DNA of 64,000 nt from the NCBI GenBank assembly GCA_016744415.1, contig JADGEL010000003.1:372001-436000 (forward strand), written 5' to 3'. Positions 45,672-54,612 of this stretch are shown piece after piece (positions within the stretch are counted from its first letter, which is position 1; each line of letters begins with the position of its first letter). The DNA is from Flavobacteriaceae bacterium. GTDB lineage: Bacteria; Bacteroidota; Bacteroidia; Flavobacteriales; Flavobacteriaceae. A model generated the notes under the pieces. The model was not told where the DNA came from. It did no database searches and saw only the letters and a list, made by a program, of their open reading frames with translations. Both the position numbers and the translations under genes were made by a program.

Positions 45672-46364
45672 TTAATTTAATGGCATTTTAAGTTGATGCC
45701 CTTCTGAAAAATGCTCTTCATCTTTTTCTCTACTTCTATTTTTCTTTGCTGGCACACCAAAAGCTACTGAAAACTTTGGAATATTGTATAAAACTAATGA
45801 ACCTGCACCTATAAAAGTATGGGCTCCAATTCTTATATTCTCAATTACGCTTGTACTAAAAGAAATATTTGAATATGCTCCCAACTTCAAATTCCCTCCT
45901 GTAACAACACCAAATGATAAACTAGAAAAATTCTCCATCACCCCCTCATGTCCTAGCGAAGATTGCATTTTTAGTAAACAAAACTGCCCAATTATTGAAT
46001 CACTATTTACTACAACTCCTGCCATCACTACACTCCCTCTACCTATTAAAACATTTTTACCTATAATTGCTCTTGGATGAATTATGGTAATAAAGTTAAA
46101 TGAGCTACAAACAGAATGTACTCTATCATACACTTTTTTACGCATCCAATTATTACCTATTGCCAAAACACCTCCGTAAATATCATTCTCTTCCACAATT
46201 CGTGGAATATCCTCTTTAGTACCTACAACATCATAATTCAAATATTTTTCACCAACATTTAAACAATCAATCACTCCAAATATTTCAAATTCAGCTTCAT
46301 CTTCAATAAGGTTAATAACCACCTTAGTAAAGTTAGAATCTCCAATGACTAATATTTTTTTCAT
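45672..46364 (-). CDS. NeuD/PglD-type sugar acetyltransferase, divergent copy
   Basis: A 230-residue acetyltransferase with an N-terminal nucleotide-binding-like fold and a C-terminal left-handed beta-helix of hexapeptide repeats (from about residue 95: IGKNVLIGRGSVVMAGVVV). A candidate catalytic His is in SSLGHEG. In the N-terminal fold, the family's GASGHAKV is replaced by GDSNFTKV, so the sugar-binding loop has changed. It is a paralog of the next gene upstream (nine bases). One of the two likely acetylates the 4-amino sugar of the aminotransferase; the other may have another acceptor. Confidence 0.85.
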   Translation of the reverse strand: MKKILVIGDSNFTKVVINLIEDEAEFEIFGVIDCLNVGEKYLNYDVVGTKEDIPRIVEENDIYGGVLAIGNNWMRKKVYDRVHSVCSSFNFITIIHPRAIIGKNVLIGRGSVVMAGVVVNSDSIIGQFCLLKMQSSLGHEGVMENFSSLSFGVVTGGNLKLGAYSNISFSTSVIENIRIGAHTFIGAGSLVLYNIPKFSVAFGVPAKKNRSREKDEEHFSEGHQLKMPLN

Positions 46365-46373
46365 AATTGACTT

Positions 46374-47081
46374 TTATAACAAAAAAATATTATTTTTTTT
46401 CTTTAACTTATTACCTGACAAATAACTTTCTCCTATTTCTCTTGTCCTCACTTCTCTAGCAGGAATTCCAAAAGCTATTTTAAAATCACCTACATTTCTT
46501 ATAACCAATGAACCTGCACCTACAACTGAATGCTTCCCGATATCTATATTCTCAATAACCTTCGCCCCTAATGATATAGCTGTACATTCCCCAATTTTCA
46601 CATTTCCGCCAACATTTGTCCCTGGTCCTAAGCTAGAAAATTTTTTCATTTTACATTCATGATCTAAAGTTGACTTTGTATTTAAAATACAAAAATCATC
46701 AATTTTAGATTGAGTGTTTACAATAACTCCTGGCATAATAACAACACCATTACCTATTCTCACTTTAGCACCAATTACAGCATGAGGGTGAATAGCATTT
46801 ACATACTTAAAATCGGGTTTGATTTTTTTAATCTTATAAAACAATTCTTTACGGATGTAGTTATCTCCAATTGCCAGAATACCTCCATACAAATCTTCTT
46901 TTTCAATAAGCTGAGGGATCAATTTTTCGGTACCCAGTATGGCATATCCAAACGTTTTTTTACCTTTTTCTTTATAAGAATCTATAAGTCCTAAAATATC
47001 ATACTCCCCTTCTTTTTCAACAATGTCAATAATTACTTTTGCATGACCAGAAGCACCAATAATAACAATTTTTCTCTTCAT
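46374..47081 (-). CDS. NeuD/PglD-type sugar acetyltransferase
   Basis: A 235-residue acetyltransferase with the intact family N-terminus IIGASGHAKVIIDIV (residues 5-19) and a left-handed beta-helix (about 105-205, IGAKVRIGNGVVIMPGVIV). Candidate catalytic His in TLDHECK. PglD-type enzymes acetylate UDP-4-amino-4,6-dideoxy-GlcNAc, the product expected from the dehydratase and aminotransferase at 33.5-36.6 kb. It is two bases after the initiating sugar transferase gene, which supports a joint role. Confidence 0.88.
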   Translation of the reverse strand: MKRKIVIIGASGHAKVIIDIVEKEGEYDILGLIDSYKEKGKKTFGYAILGTEKLIPQLIEKEDLYGGILAIGDNYIRKELFYKIKKIKPDFKYVNAIHPHAVIGAKVRIGNGVVIMPGVIVNTQSKIDDFCILNTKSTLDHECKMKKFSSLGPGTNVGGNVKIGECTAISLGAKVIENIDIGKHSVVGAGSLVIRNVGDFKIAFGIPAREVRTREIGESYLSGNKLKKKNNIFLL

Positions 47082-47083
47082 AG

Positions 47084-47695
47084 TTAACTGTTTTTTGTCC
47101 CTTTAAAGGCTTCCATGTTTAAATTATCTTGGCTGTTGACCCCTTCTTTTAAAATTACTTTTTTAATCGTTAAAAAAATAATTTTTACATCAATCATAAA
47201 AGACATATTATTAACGTACCAAACATCTAATTCAAATTTCTTTTCCCAAGAAATAGCATTCCTTCCATTTACTTGTGCCCAACCTGTAACACCTGGTTGC
47301 ACATTGTGTCTTTTTTTTTGAGTTTCAGAATACAAAGGCAAATACTCTATCAATAATGGTCTTGGACCAATTAAGCTCATGTCTCCAAATAAAACATTGA
47401 GTAATTGCGGAATTTCATCTAAGGAAAATTTACGTAAAAATGTACCTACTTTAGTTACTCTTTTATCAAAATCTAAAAAGTTACCATCATCATCTTTCTT
47501 ATCACTCATGGTTTTAAACTTTATTATTTTAAAAGTTTTACCATCCTTTCCAGGTCTTGATTGAAAGAAAAATGGTTTGCCTCCATTTGCAAAAAGCAAT
47601 AGAACTAAAACAACTAAAAATATGGGTAATAATAGTATTAAACCAAAAATAGCTGCTAAAATATCCAAAGCTCTTTTTCCAAAGCTTTTATACAT
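47084..47695 (-). CDS. Initiating sugar-phosphate transferase (PglC-like polyprenol phosphate transferase)
   Basis: A 203-residue monotopic phosphoglycosyl transferase. An N-terminal membrane reentrant helix (FGLILLLPIFLVVLVLLLFA) precedes the catalytic core: FFFQSRPGKDGK, IIKFKTM, and the RKFSLDEIPQLLNVLFGDMSLIGPRPLL block with the Asp-Glu nucleophile pair. It moves a sugar-1-phosphate from UDP-sugar to undecaprenyl phosphate, the first step of the repeat unit. The short form matches PglC (bacillosamine) rather than the longer WbaP. An in-frame GTG precedes the ATG at 47695. The start overlaps the upstream glycosyltransferase by eight bases. Confidence 0.92.
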   Translation of the reverse strand: MYKSFGKRALDILAAIFGLILLLPIFLVVLVLLLFANGGKPFFFQSRPGKDGKTFKIIKFKTMSDKKDDDGNFLDFDKRVTKVGTFLRKFSLDEIPQLLNVLFGDMSLIGPRPLLIEYLPLYSETQKKRHNVQPGVTGWAQVNGRNAISWEKKFELDVWYVNNMSFMIDVKIIFLTIKKVILKEGVNSQDNLNMEAFKGTKNS

Positions 47696-48827
47696 CACTT
47701 ACTATTTTTTTATAAGCCATTAGAGCTTTGTCCCACAATTGTTTTTGTTCATATTTATCAATGACATATTGCCTAGACACACTAGACATTTGTTTTAATA
47801 ATTGGGGATTTAACACGAATTCTTCCATAGCATTTTTTAATTCTTTGGCAGATTTTGAAGAAATCAATCTACCGTTATATCCATCTTCTATAATTTCATT
47901 ACACCCAGTTATATTCGAAGAAATAGCAGGAACGTTCATAGCAGCTGCTTCCATTAATGAAATACCAAACCCCTCTCTATAACTTGGAAATGTAAATATA
48001 TCCATAATTTTTAAAAAAGGACGAATATCTTTTTGCCAACCTCCAAAAATAATATGTGGATGTGTATCAATTATGTTTTTTGTTGTTGCTGTCACTGGGT
48101 CAGATTTTTCATAATCACCCACAAGTAACAAACGTGTTTGTGGGTGTTTTTTATAAATTTTTACAAACGCCTCTATAAGTTCATTTAATCCTTTATCCTT
48201 TACCAGCCTACCTACAAAACCAAAAACTATATGTGTATTGTCTAATTGATATTTAGCTTTCAATTCAGAAGCATCTATATTATCCGATAAGAAGCGCTGT
48301 GTATCAATACCATTTACGCTTCCATTCCAAATCACATTGACATCGCCTTTATAAATACTTTCTTTTTTTAGCAATTCCTTTACTCCAAAACTAACTGACA
48401 ATACATCTGTAGCCAATCGACAAGAAATACGCTCCATGTTTTTTAACAATACTTTTTTAAAGCCTGTTGCTCCTTGATAACGCAAACCATGAATACAATA
48501 AATTCTATGAGGCACACCTGCTACCCAACCTGCAACCATACTTAAGTTACCACCTTTTGGAGTGTTACCATGTATAATCTCTGGTTTAATTTTTTTAAAT
48601 AGTTTAATTAATTTAAAAAGAGCTTTTATATCATTGATAAGAGATATCTCACGATGCATCTTTATGGGATGTCCTTTTACGTTTTCTAAATCACAAAATC
48701 GTTCAAACCCAATACCTGGACTAGCAATAGCTTCAATATCAAAATCAGATTTTAACTTACCCACTTGTCCTTTAAAGAAAAATAAGGACATTGGAACCGT
48801 AGTTATTATTAAGAATTTCTTTTTCAT
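47688..48827 (-). CDS. Glycosyltransferase family 4 (GT-B)
   Basis: A 379-residue GT-B glycosyltransferase. The N-terminal acceptor domain has KPEIIHGNTPKGG and the C-terminal domain has the family markers FGFVGRLVKDKGLNELIEAF (about 210) and the donor-site E-x7-E motif SYREGFGISLMEAA (about 290). It adds a sugar to the lipid-linked repeat unit; the donor is unknown. A TTG codon lies just before the chosen ATG at 48827. It overlaps the initiating transferase by eight bases, suggesting a second-step enzyme. Confidence 0.92.
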   Translation of the reverse strand: MKKKFLIITTVPMSLFFFKGQVGKLKSDFDIEAIASPGIGFERFCDLENVKGHPIKMHREISLINDIKALFKLIKLFKKIKPEIIHGNTPKGGNLSMVAGWVAGVPHRIYCIHGLRYQGATGFKKVLLKNMERISCRLATDVLSVSFGVKELLKKESIYKGDVNVIWNGSVNGIDTQRFLSDNIDASELKAKYQLDNTHIVFGFVGRLVKDKGLNELIEAFVKIYKKHPQTRLLLVGDYEKSDPVTATTKNIIDTHPHIIFGGWQKDIRPFLKIMDIFTFPSYREGFGISLMEAAAMNVPAISSNITGCNEIIEDGYNGRLISSKSAKELKNAMEEFVLNPQLLKQMSSVSRQYVIDKYEQKQLWDKALMAYKKIVSDV

Positions 48828-48832
48828 CAATT

Positions 48833-49591
48833 TTATTTCACACCATAAAACAACCTGTGATAAATATAAGCAGTTATTGTTGGATGGTAGTACAATTTAC
48901 TTTCTAAATTATTTTTTATAATTTTTATGTTATTGTTTTTTACTTGTTGCATAGCATCTTCAATACAAACAAGTCCTTCTTTTAATTGTAAAATTGGGTA
49001 CGTACAAAAATTATCTTGCTCTGTAATCTCAATAGTTTGTTGTGAAATAACACCACCAGTATCAATACCTGCATCAATTAAATGTGCTGTAACTCCACAA
49101 TGTTCTATATCTTTATTTACTAAAGCCCAATACCCTCCATGCACACCACGATATTTAGGTGTAATACCGACATGGATATTAATCATTGGCAGCTCTACAC
49201 CATTTATGATTTTCTTTTTTATAATTCGTGTTCCATTAACAATAATAATATCTGCATTACATTTTTTTACATATTCAACAACCTCTTCATCATTAATTGT
49301 TTCTGGTGTTAGCTTATCTTCAAAACTTTCAACAGGTTCAGTTTTTATAGTTGTCCATAATTCAGTTTGTCTTTTTTTTGAAGACTTCATCAATAAAGGA
49401 ACAATCCCTTTCTGAAATAATGCTTGTAAAAAAACAATAAAATAACCTAACTTTTTGATACGTCTCTTGATCATCAATTTTCTTGAACTTGGACCGTCTA
49501 TTACAACTCCAACCAAATTATGATGCTCTTTTAAATATGCAAAAACCGCATCACTACTATCTCCTCGTCCGCTGAATAAAACTACTCTCAT
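48833..49591 (-). CDS. Formyltransferase-family protein (probable sugar N-formyltransferase)
   Basis: A 252-residue protein with the formyltransferase core: Asn138 and His140 (INIHVGITPKYRG) and Asp177 in DAGIDTGG form the N-H-D group of 10-formyltetrahydrofolate enzymes. It lacks the C-terminal tRNA-binding domain of Fmt (about 315 residues in total) and lies in an EPS operon, so N-formylation of an amino sugar is more likely than initiator tRNA formylation. It overlaps the deacetylase gene by four bases. No PurN-type context is present. Confidence 0.8.
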   Translation of the reverse strand: MRVVLFSGRGDSSDAVFAYLKEHHNLVGVVIDGPSSRKLMIKRRIKKLGYFIVFLQALFQKGIVPLLMKSSKKRQTELWTTIKTEPVESFEDKLTPETINDEEVVEYVKKCNADIIIVNGTRIIKKKIINGVELPMINIHVGITPKYRGVHGGYWALVNKDIEHCGVTAHLIDAGIDTGGVISQQTIEITEQDNFCTYPILQLKEGLVCIEDAMQQVKNNNIKIIKNNLESKLYYHPTITAYIYHRLFYGVK

Positions 49592-50580
49592 TTATTCAAA
49601 ATATCTAAAGTGAGTTCTGTCATTGTTTTACTTTCAAAATTATGTGATATATTTAAATCAGTATAAGCATTAAAAATCTCTTCTAAATTTTCAAAGTTCT
49701 TATCCATGTCTGCCCCAAAATTATGTGGATGCCACCATAAATGAAATAGTTCATTGTTTTTTGCTGCGTGCCTCATAGATTTTACAATTCTCTTGACTTT
49801 TAGAGCTTCTAAAAAACTGAGTTTAGAATGAAAAGGTCTTAAAAAGCGACTTGAAGGCAAATTCAATATCTCGTTATTAGCATTCAATTTTTCAACATTA
49901 TAAGTATTATGACCAGTTAAATTTAAATAACCATCTATCAATCTTCCCAATCTAATTAATGGCACTAATTTCTTTTTTAAGGGAGATGATTTTGTATTAT
50001 AAATAGCACTTTCTTCTGTACCTCTATAGGATTTGATTCCGTTTTCATAGCACACTTTTAAATAGGCATCATTAACTTGGTTTTTTGGGAACACAATACT
50101 TTGGACCATAATATCCATTGGTTTTGCAATTTCTTTTGCAGCAATAATATCCGCTTTAAACTGCTCAAGTGTTTGCCCTTGAGCTAAACAATTGTAATGA
50201 CTATATGTGTGTGTACCTATTTCGTGTAATCCGTTTTGCTTAATCTTCTGGATGGTAGATTTTGCATAGTGCAATTCATCATTCTGTTCATCTATCCCTA
50301 CTCCTTTCATTAGATCATAAGTGTTTAGAGAATTATTATCATAACTCGGTGTGTCACTTGGGTTGTATTTTTCTAAAGATTTTTTGCTATCGGCAAATAA
50401 CATCCCCACAGTAGCAAAAGTGATTTTTACTTGATATTTATCACATAAAATAAGTAAGCGATCAATAACAGTATTTACATTTCTTAAATTTGCACCGTAA
50501 GCATCTAATGACATTGCGTCAAATACTCCCCAATGGATTTCATAATCTAATGTTATTACAAATGCTCCTCTTTTTTTCAT
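49588..50580 (-). CDS. Polysaccharide deacetylase family protein (NodB-type)
   Basis: A 330-residue carbohydrate esterase family 4-like protein. The first NodB motif is ITLDYEIHWG (Asp12, Glu14) and the metal site HTYSH gives His124 and His128; a final block with WWHPHNFG lies near residue 285. There is no signal peptide, so it probably acts in the cytoplasm on a nucleotide- or lipid-linked amino sugar. It overlaps the formyltransferase by four bases, so the two may act in sequence: N-deacetylation would free the amine that is formylated. This sequence is inferred from gene order and chemistry only. Confidence 0.85.
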   Translation of the reverse strand: MKKRGAFVITLDYEIHWGVFDAMSLDAYGANLRNVNTVIDRLLILCDKYQVKITFATVGMLFADSKKSLEKYNPSDTPSYDNNSLNTYDLMKGVGIDEQNDELHYAKSTIQKIKQNGLHEIGTHTYSHYNCLAQGQTLEQFKADIIAAKEIAKPMDIMVQSIVFPKNQVNDAYLKVCYENGIKSYRGTEESAIYNTKSSPLKKKLVPLIRLGRLIDGYLNLTGHNTYNVEKLNANNEILNLPSSRFLRPFHSKLSFLEALKVKRIVKSMRHAAKNNELFHLWWHPHNFGADMDKNFENLEEIFNAYTDLNISHNFESKTMTELTLDILNK

Positions 50581-50584
50581 TTAG

Positions 50585-51691
50585 CTATTGGAATAAAATA
50601 ATATAATTAAGAATAAAAAACGAAATTAACACAACTGTTGAAATATACAATCTTCTTTTCGGAAATGATTCATTAATGATGTTGTAAAAAAGTAATGGAA
50701 CAATAACCCAACTATATAATCCAAATCTATCAGAAAAAGGAATGTAAAAATTAAAAAAGAATATGACTGAAGTTAATATATATATCTTCAATAATTTAGT
50801 TCCCTTTTTATTGGTGTTCTTAATAAACATAAAAAAGAGTCCTAAAAAAATAGTGTTATAGGCTACAAAATCAGGTCTAAAACCAATTTTGTATGTAGTT
50901 TCTCCGGTAAATTTTAAACTCTGCATGTCTTCACTACCTAAACTAGTTAAAAAACTTACAGAATGGAAACCAAACCCTACTATTGACAACCCGATAGCTA
51001 ATACATAAAGTAGCAAATAATATTTTAGTGGCACTTCCTTAAACTTCCAAATTAGCATTACTAAAACAAATGGAATTATGGTTGTTCGATGAAACAAATA
51101 TCCAATTAGGAAAAATAAAAGGCATTTTTTTAAATTTTCTTCTAATGCATAGTGAATTGCTATTAATATAAACCCAATTGCTAATCCATTTCTAACAATA
51201 TTTAATTCTAAATTCAAAAAAGAAAAACTACATACTAAAAACAAAAATACAATTAGACCACTACCATCTTTACCATAATTTGTAAATTTTCTTATAAAAA
51301 TATAAAAAGTAATATTCATTACAAGAGCAACACTAAAAATATATGCTGGATAAAAATTTAGCCAAACCGTAAGTGACATTAAAACTTCAAAAAGGAAATC
51401 GGTATTTAAAACAGTAAACATTTCAAAAAAACCAACTTGGGTTGCTGGTAAATAAAAAAAGTAATAGTAGTTATTTGTATCTACTCCTATGGTTGGAGCT
51501 CTTGTTCCTGCAAACAGAGTAAAAAAAATAATATATAGAATTAAAAGATTTTTATCATTCCTAATTATACGTGACTCTTGTCCTGCTAATGTTTTCAAGA
51601 TTAATGTCCCAAATAAAATAAAAAGCGCCAACACAATTTTATGAGTCAACACATAATCTTCAATATCTAAGCTTGTTAAAAATGAATACAT
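50585..51691 (-). CDS. EpsG-family polymerase (Wzy-like)
   Basis: A 368-residue inner-membrane protein with about ten or more spans. The GTRAPTIGVDTNNYYYFFY block (about residues 62-80) is the EpsG signature, which points to the polymerase of a Wzy-type pathway. A large periplasmic loop lies near residues 225-260. It is the only candidate polymerase in the locus and sits between glycosyltransferase and deacetylase genes, so I infer that it joins repeat units outside the inner membrane. Confidence 0.85.
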   Translation of the reverse strand: MYSFLTSLDIEDYVLTHKIVLALFILFGTLILKTLAGQESRIIRNDKNLLILYIIFFTLFAGTRAPTIGVDTNNYYYFFYLPATQVGFFEMFTVLNTDFLFEVLMSLTVWLNFYPAYIFSVALVMNITFYIFIRKFTNYGKDGSGLIVFLFLVCSFSFLNLELNIVRNGLAIGFILIAIHYALEENLKKCLLFFLIGYLFHRTTIIPFVLVMLIWKFKEVPLKYYLLLYVLAIGLSIVGFGFHSVSFLTSLGSEDMQSLKFTGETTYKIGFRPDFVAYNTIFLGLFFMFIKNTNKKGTKLLKIYILTSVIFFFNFYIPFSDRFGLYSWVIVPLLFYNIINESFPKRRLYISTVVLISFFILNYIILFQ

Positions 51692-51709
51692 TTTGGTTTG
51701 TAAATATTA

Positions 51710-52582
51710 CTATTTAATATTGTTTAAAATTGACTGATATTTATCTTTATCTAAATCTAATAACGCTACTGATCTACGCTGAATTAATCTATCAGTAGCG
51801 CCAAATATAGAAAACACAAAATAGACCAACAGCTTTAATAATTTGTTTATACTCATTTTAAAAACACTCAGCATACCAATATTATTTCTATTTTTCTGAA
51901 ATATTTTTAAAGAGTATTGTGTTGATTTAAAATATTTTGTCAATGAAGGAGTACTTGCTTCTCTATAAAATAGTAATGGATTTTCTAAACGTACAAAAAT
52001 ACTTTCCTCTACAGTTCTAATCCACAACTCATAATCCTGCGCTCTTTTCATTCGTTCATCATAAGGGTTATTTTTAAACCAAGATGATTTTCCTGTAATT
52101 GTTGGATGCACACACCATGTGGTTTCTAGTACTTGTTTTAAAGTAAAACTTTTCATGAATGATCCCTTTCTAATACCCGTTATATTATTGTCATTATCAA
52201 TAGAAATTAATCCAGATCCTAACAAATCTACTTCACTATGTTGTAGCAAGTAAGCTACCTGAATTGTCAACCTTTCTGGATGCATCATGTCATCTGCATC
52301 CATACGTGCATAGTATGTTCCTGTTGCCAATTGAGATAATTGATTTAATCTCGCAGGCAAACCAAGATTTTTACCATCACTTAAAACATGAATTCTACGG
52401 TCATTTTTTTTTAATGATTTTGCAATTTTTAAGGAGGTATCATTACTACCATCATCTAATAAAAACAATTCCCAATGTGTATATGATTGCCTTAAAACTG
52501 AATTAATGGCATCTTCTAAAAAAAGCGCAGAATTATAGAATGGAATGCCTATAGAAACTAAGGGTTGATTTTTTTTATCCAT
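51710..52582 (-). CDS. Glycosyltransferase family 2
   Basis: A 290-residue GT-A enzyme. It starts with VSIGIPFYNSALFLEDAINSV and has the divalent-metal motif MDADDM (about 96-101); GSN and DDGSND blocks bind the donor nucleotide. C-terminal hydrophobic helices could seat it at the membrane. The donor sugar is unknown. It overlaps the upstream GT4 gene by eight bases, so transcription and translation are linked. Confidence 0.9.
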   Translation of the reverse strand: MDKKNQPLVSIGIPFYNSALFLEDAINSVLRQSYTHWELFLLDDGSNDTSLKIAKSLKKNDRRIHVLSDGKNLGLPARLNQLSQLATGTYYARMDADDMMHPERLTIQVAYLLQHSEVDLLGSGLISIDNDNNITGIRKGSFMKSFTLKQVLETTWCVHPTITGKSSWFKNNPYDERMKRAQDYELWIRTVEESIFVRLENPLLFYREASTPSLTKYFKSTQYSLKIFQKNRNNIGMLSVFKMSINKLLKLLVYFVFSIFGATDRLIQRRSVALLDLDKDKYQSILNNIK

Positions 52583-53693
52583 AGACTTGTTCTAATTTTT
52601 TAACACTCTCAAGTATATTAAACCCTTTTTCTGTTAATATTTTCAATCTCAAATTTTGATCAACCTCCCCCATTTTTATCAAGGTTTTTAGTTTTTCTTC
52701 CCATATTGATAATGGGTCATTTAAACTTGCAAATTCCACTAATCCTAATTCTAAATCTACTTCATTAGAAATTGAACTTGAAATCAATGATGGCAAACCA
52801 ATGGCTTGTGATTCAACTAGTACCACAGGAAACCCTTCATGTAAAGAAGGCATTAATAAACAATCAGAACCAGATAATAACTCGGGCACATCTGATCTAA
52901 CACCTAAGAAAGAGACTTCCTTTTCTAACCCTTTTGCAAGTACTAACTTCTCTAATTCTTCTTTAAGCTCGCCTCCTCCAATTATGGCGAAGTGAAATTT
53001 TACCTCGCTATTTTTTAGCCATTTAAGAACATCTAGTGAAAAAGTGTGATTTTTAACTTTGCTAAGCCTCCCTATTTGAGTGATTATAATAACATTTTCA
53101 TTGATGTCTAAAAAGTTTCTAATATAATTTCTGTTGATTAACCTGTGTTTTGCAAACCCCTCAATATCTATTGCATTTGGCAATAAAACAACTTTTGATT
53201 TATCTACTTTAGGGTATAAATAATTTCCTGCCAATTCACCACAAGCTAAATAGTTTGTAGCAAATATTTTTATAAATGTAAAACTAAATGATTTATATAA
53301 TTTTCTAATAAATCCTTGATGATATTTACCCTCTGAACCATGAGAGTGTGATATCCTATTTTTAACACCTGCTAAATAAGCTATAAATAAATAAACTGAG
53401 TTATTAATGTTCATATGAGAATGAACACTATGGTCACTCTTTAAACTTCTTAGTAGTAAAAAATATTTATAATATCTTAAGATTGTTTTAAAGGAGCTAG
53501 ATTTACCAGAAGTTACTCTATAAATAATTCCACCTCTTTTAAGTATTTCTTCATCAAAATCACATATGTTACTGGTAAAGTAAACAAAATCAAATTGATA
53601 GTTATTAGAATCTATATTTCTATATAGATTCATAATCATTGTTTCTGCACCAGCTCTATTCATTGAGCCTACTATGTGAACAATTCTTTTCAT
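52575..53693 (-). CDS. Glycosyltransferase family 4 (GT-B)
   Basis: A 372-residue GT-B glycosyltransferase beginning RIVHIVGSMNRAGAETMIMNLY, typical of capsular GT4 enzymes. The donor-binding domain has IGRLSKVKNHTFSLDVL (about 215) and the E-x7-E motif LHEGFPVVLVESQ (about 283). The acceptor domain includes HSHMNI and SHSHGSEG. It adds one sugar of the repeat; donor and linkage cannot be read. Its ATG overlaps the upstream TupA-like gene's stop (TAATG, one base). Confidence 0.9.
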   Translation of the reverse strand: MKRIVHIVGSMNRAGAETMIMNLYRNIDSNNYQFDFVYFTSNICDFDEEILKRGGIIYRVTSGKSSSFKTILRYYKYFLLLRSLKSDHSVHSHMNINNSVYLFIAYLAGVKNRISHSHGSEGKYHQGFIRKLYKSFSFTFIKIFATNYLACGELAGNYLYPKVDKSKVVLLPNAIDIEGFAKHRLINRNYIRNFLDINENVIIITQIGRLSKVKNHTFSLDVLKWLKNSEVKFHFAIIGGGELKEELEKLVLAKGLEKEVSFLGVRSDVPELLSGSDCLLMPSLHEGFPVVLVESQAIGLPSLISSSISNEVDLELGLVEFASLNDPLSIWEEKLKTLIKMGEVDQNLRLKILTEKGFNILESVKKLEQVYG

Positions 53694-54604
53694 TAATTTT
53701 TATCTAACTCCAAATAGTTACCCAATTCAACATCATATTTCTCGTCATTAAACACACCAAACCCTGCTTCTGGATGAAATGTAATTTCACCAAAATATAT
53801 TTCATTCTCTAAACTATAAAAATCAACTCTTGCAAAGGGAAAATTTTCACTTAACTTACCAGCTAACTCAATCATTAAATCTAGTTTTATTGGTTTTTCA
53901 ATATCATCACCCTTTCCATAAATTAGCTCAATAGGAAGCAAATTCCATGATGTATCGTAAAAGTTTCTCAAATGATTTTTTTGACGGTCAATATCAACTT
54001 GAATGAATTTAGCCTTACCCTTAAAACAAAATATTTTATAATCATTTGGGACATTTCCTTTACTATCAAACAATAATTTCTCTACCAAAATTTTTGGTTC
54101 AATATTTTTATATTGCCATTCTCTGCCTTGATAATAATAATTTTGCTTTAGTAAATTAGAATACTTTAATCGTTCATTATCCCAATCTATACTGTCAACA
54201 TCTTTAACAATTGTATAAGCACCACTATTGTGATTACATTTAATAATTGTAGGATAATGAGCAGGGAAGTTTTCGGGTTTTAGGTCATTGGCTTTTAAAA
54301 ATATTTTTTCTAAAGGAATTAAATATTCTTCGCCTATTTTGCTTTTCACCAATTCTCTTACAGCAATTTTATCTGCACAAATTGTGTGAATTGATTTTCT
54401 GTCATTTAACTTTAACCATTGAATTTTTTCGTTAAATGTTTTTGGATTCTTTAAGTCTAACTCTTTTCCAAACCTCTTTAAAAATACTTTTTTTGCATAT
54501 GCTTCATCTGAAGTTACAAAATATTTAAACCTTAAAAAGGTTTTAAAAATAAAACTTAAAGCGAATGAATTATCTATTTGTTTTTTATTTGGTAGTATTG
54601 CCAT
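53693..54604 (-). CDS. TupA-like ATP-grasp protein
   Basis: A 303-residue protein of the TupA-like ATP-grasp family. Family blocks are LDLKNPKTFNEKIQWLKL (about 50-67), IIKCNHNSGAYTIVKD (about 122) and REWQYKNIEPKILVEKL (about 160). TupA-type proteins are named from teichuronopeptide synthesis and occur widely in polysaccharide loci, where they may attach an amino acid or peptide to a uronic acid. The sequence supports the family; the substrate is inference. It lies between a GT2 and a GT4 gene in the same operon. Confidence 0.85.
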   Translation of the reverse strand: MAILPNKKQIDNSFALSFIFKTFLRFKYFVTSDEAYAKKVFLKRFGKELDLKNPKTFNEKIQWLKLNDRKSIHTICADKIAVRELVKSKIGEEYLIPLEKIFLKANDLKPENFPAHYPTIIKCNHNSGAYTIVKDVDSIDWDNERLKYSNLLKQNYYYQGREWQYKNIEPKILVEKLLFDSKGNVPNDYKIFCFKGKAKFIQVDIDRQKNHLRNFYDTSWNLLPIELIYGKGDDIEKPIKLDLMIELAGKLSENFPFARVDFYSLENEIYFGEITFHPEAGFGVFNDEKYDVELGNYLELDKN

Positions 54605-54612
54605 TCTATTAT

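Noticed and set aside
48927..49415. Antisense frame of 162 codons inside the formyltransferase gene
   Set aside because: Mirror of the well-supported catalytic frame on the minus strand.
48833..49591. Methionyl-tRNA formyltransferase (fmt)
   Set aside because: Too short, lacks the C-terminal tRNA-binding domain, and sits inside a polysaccharide operon.
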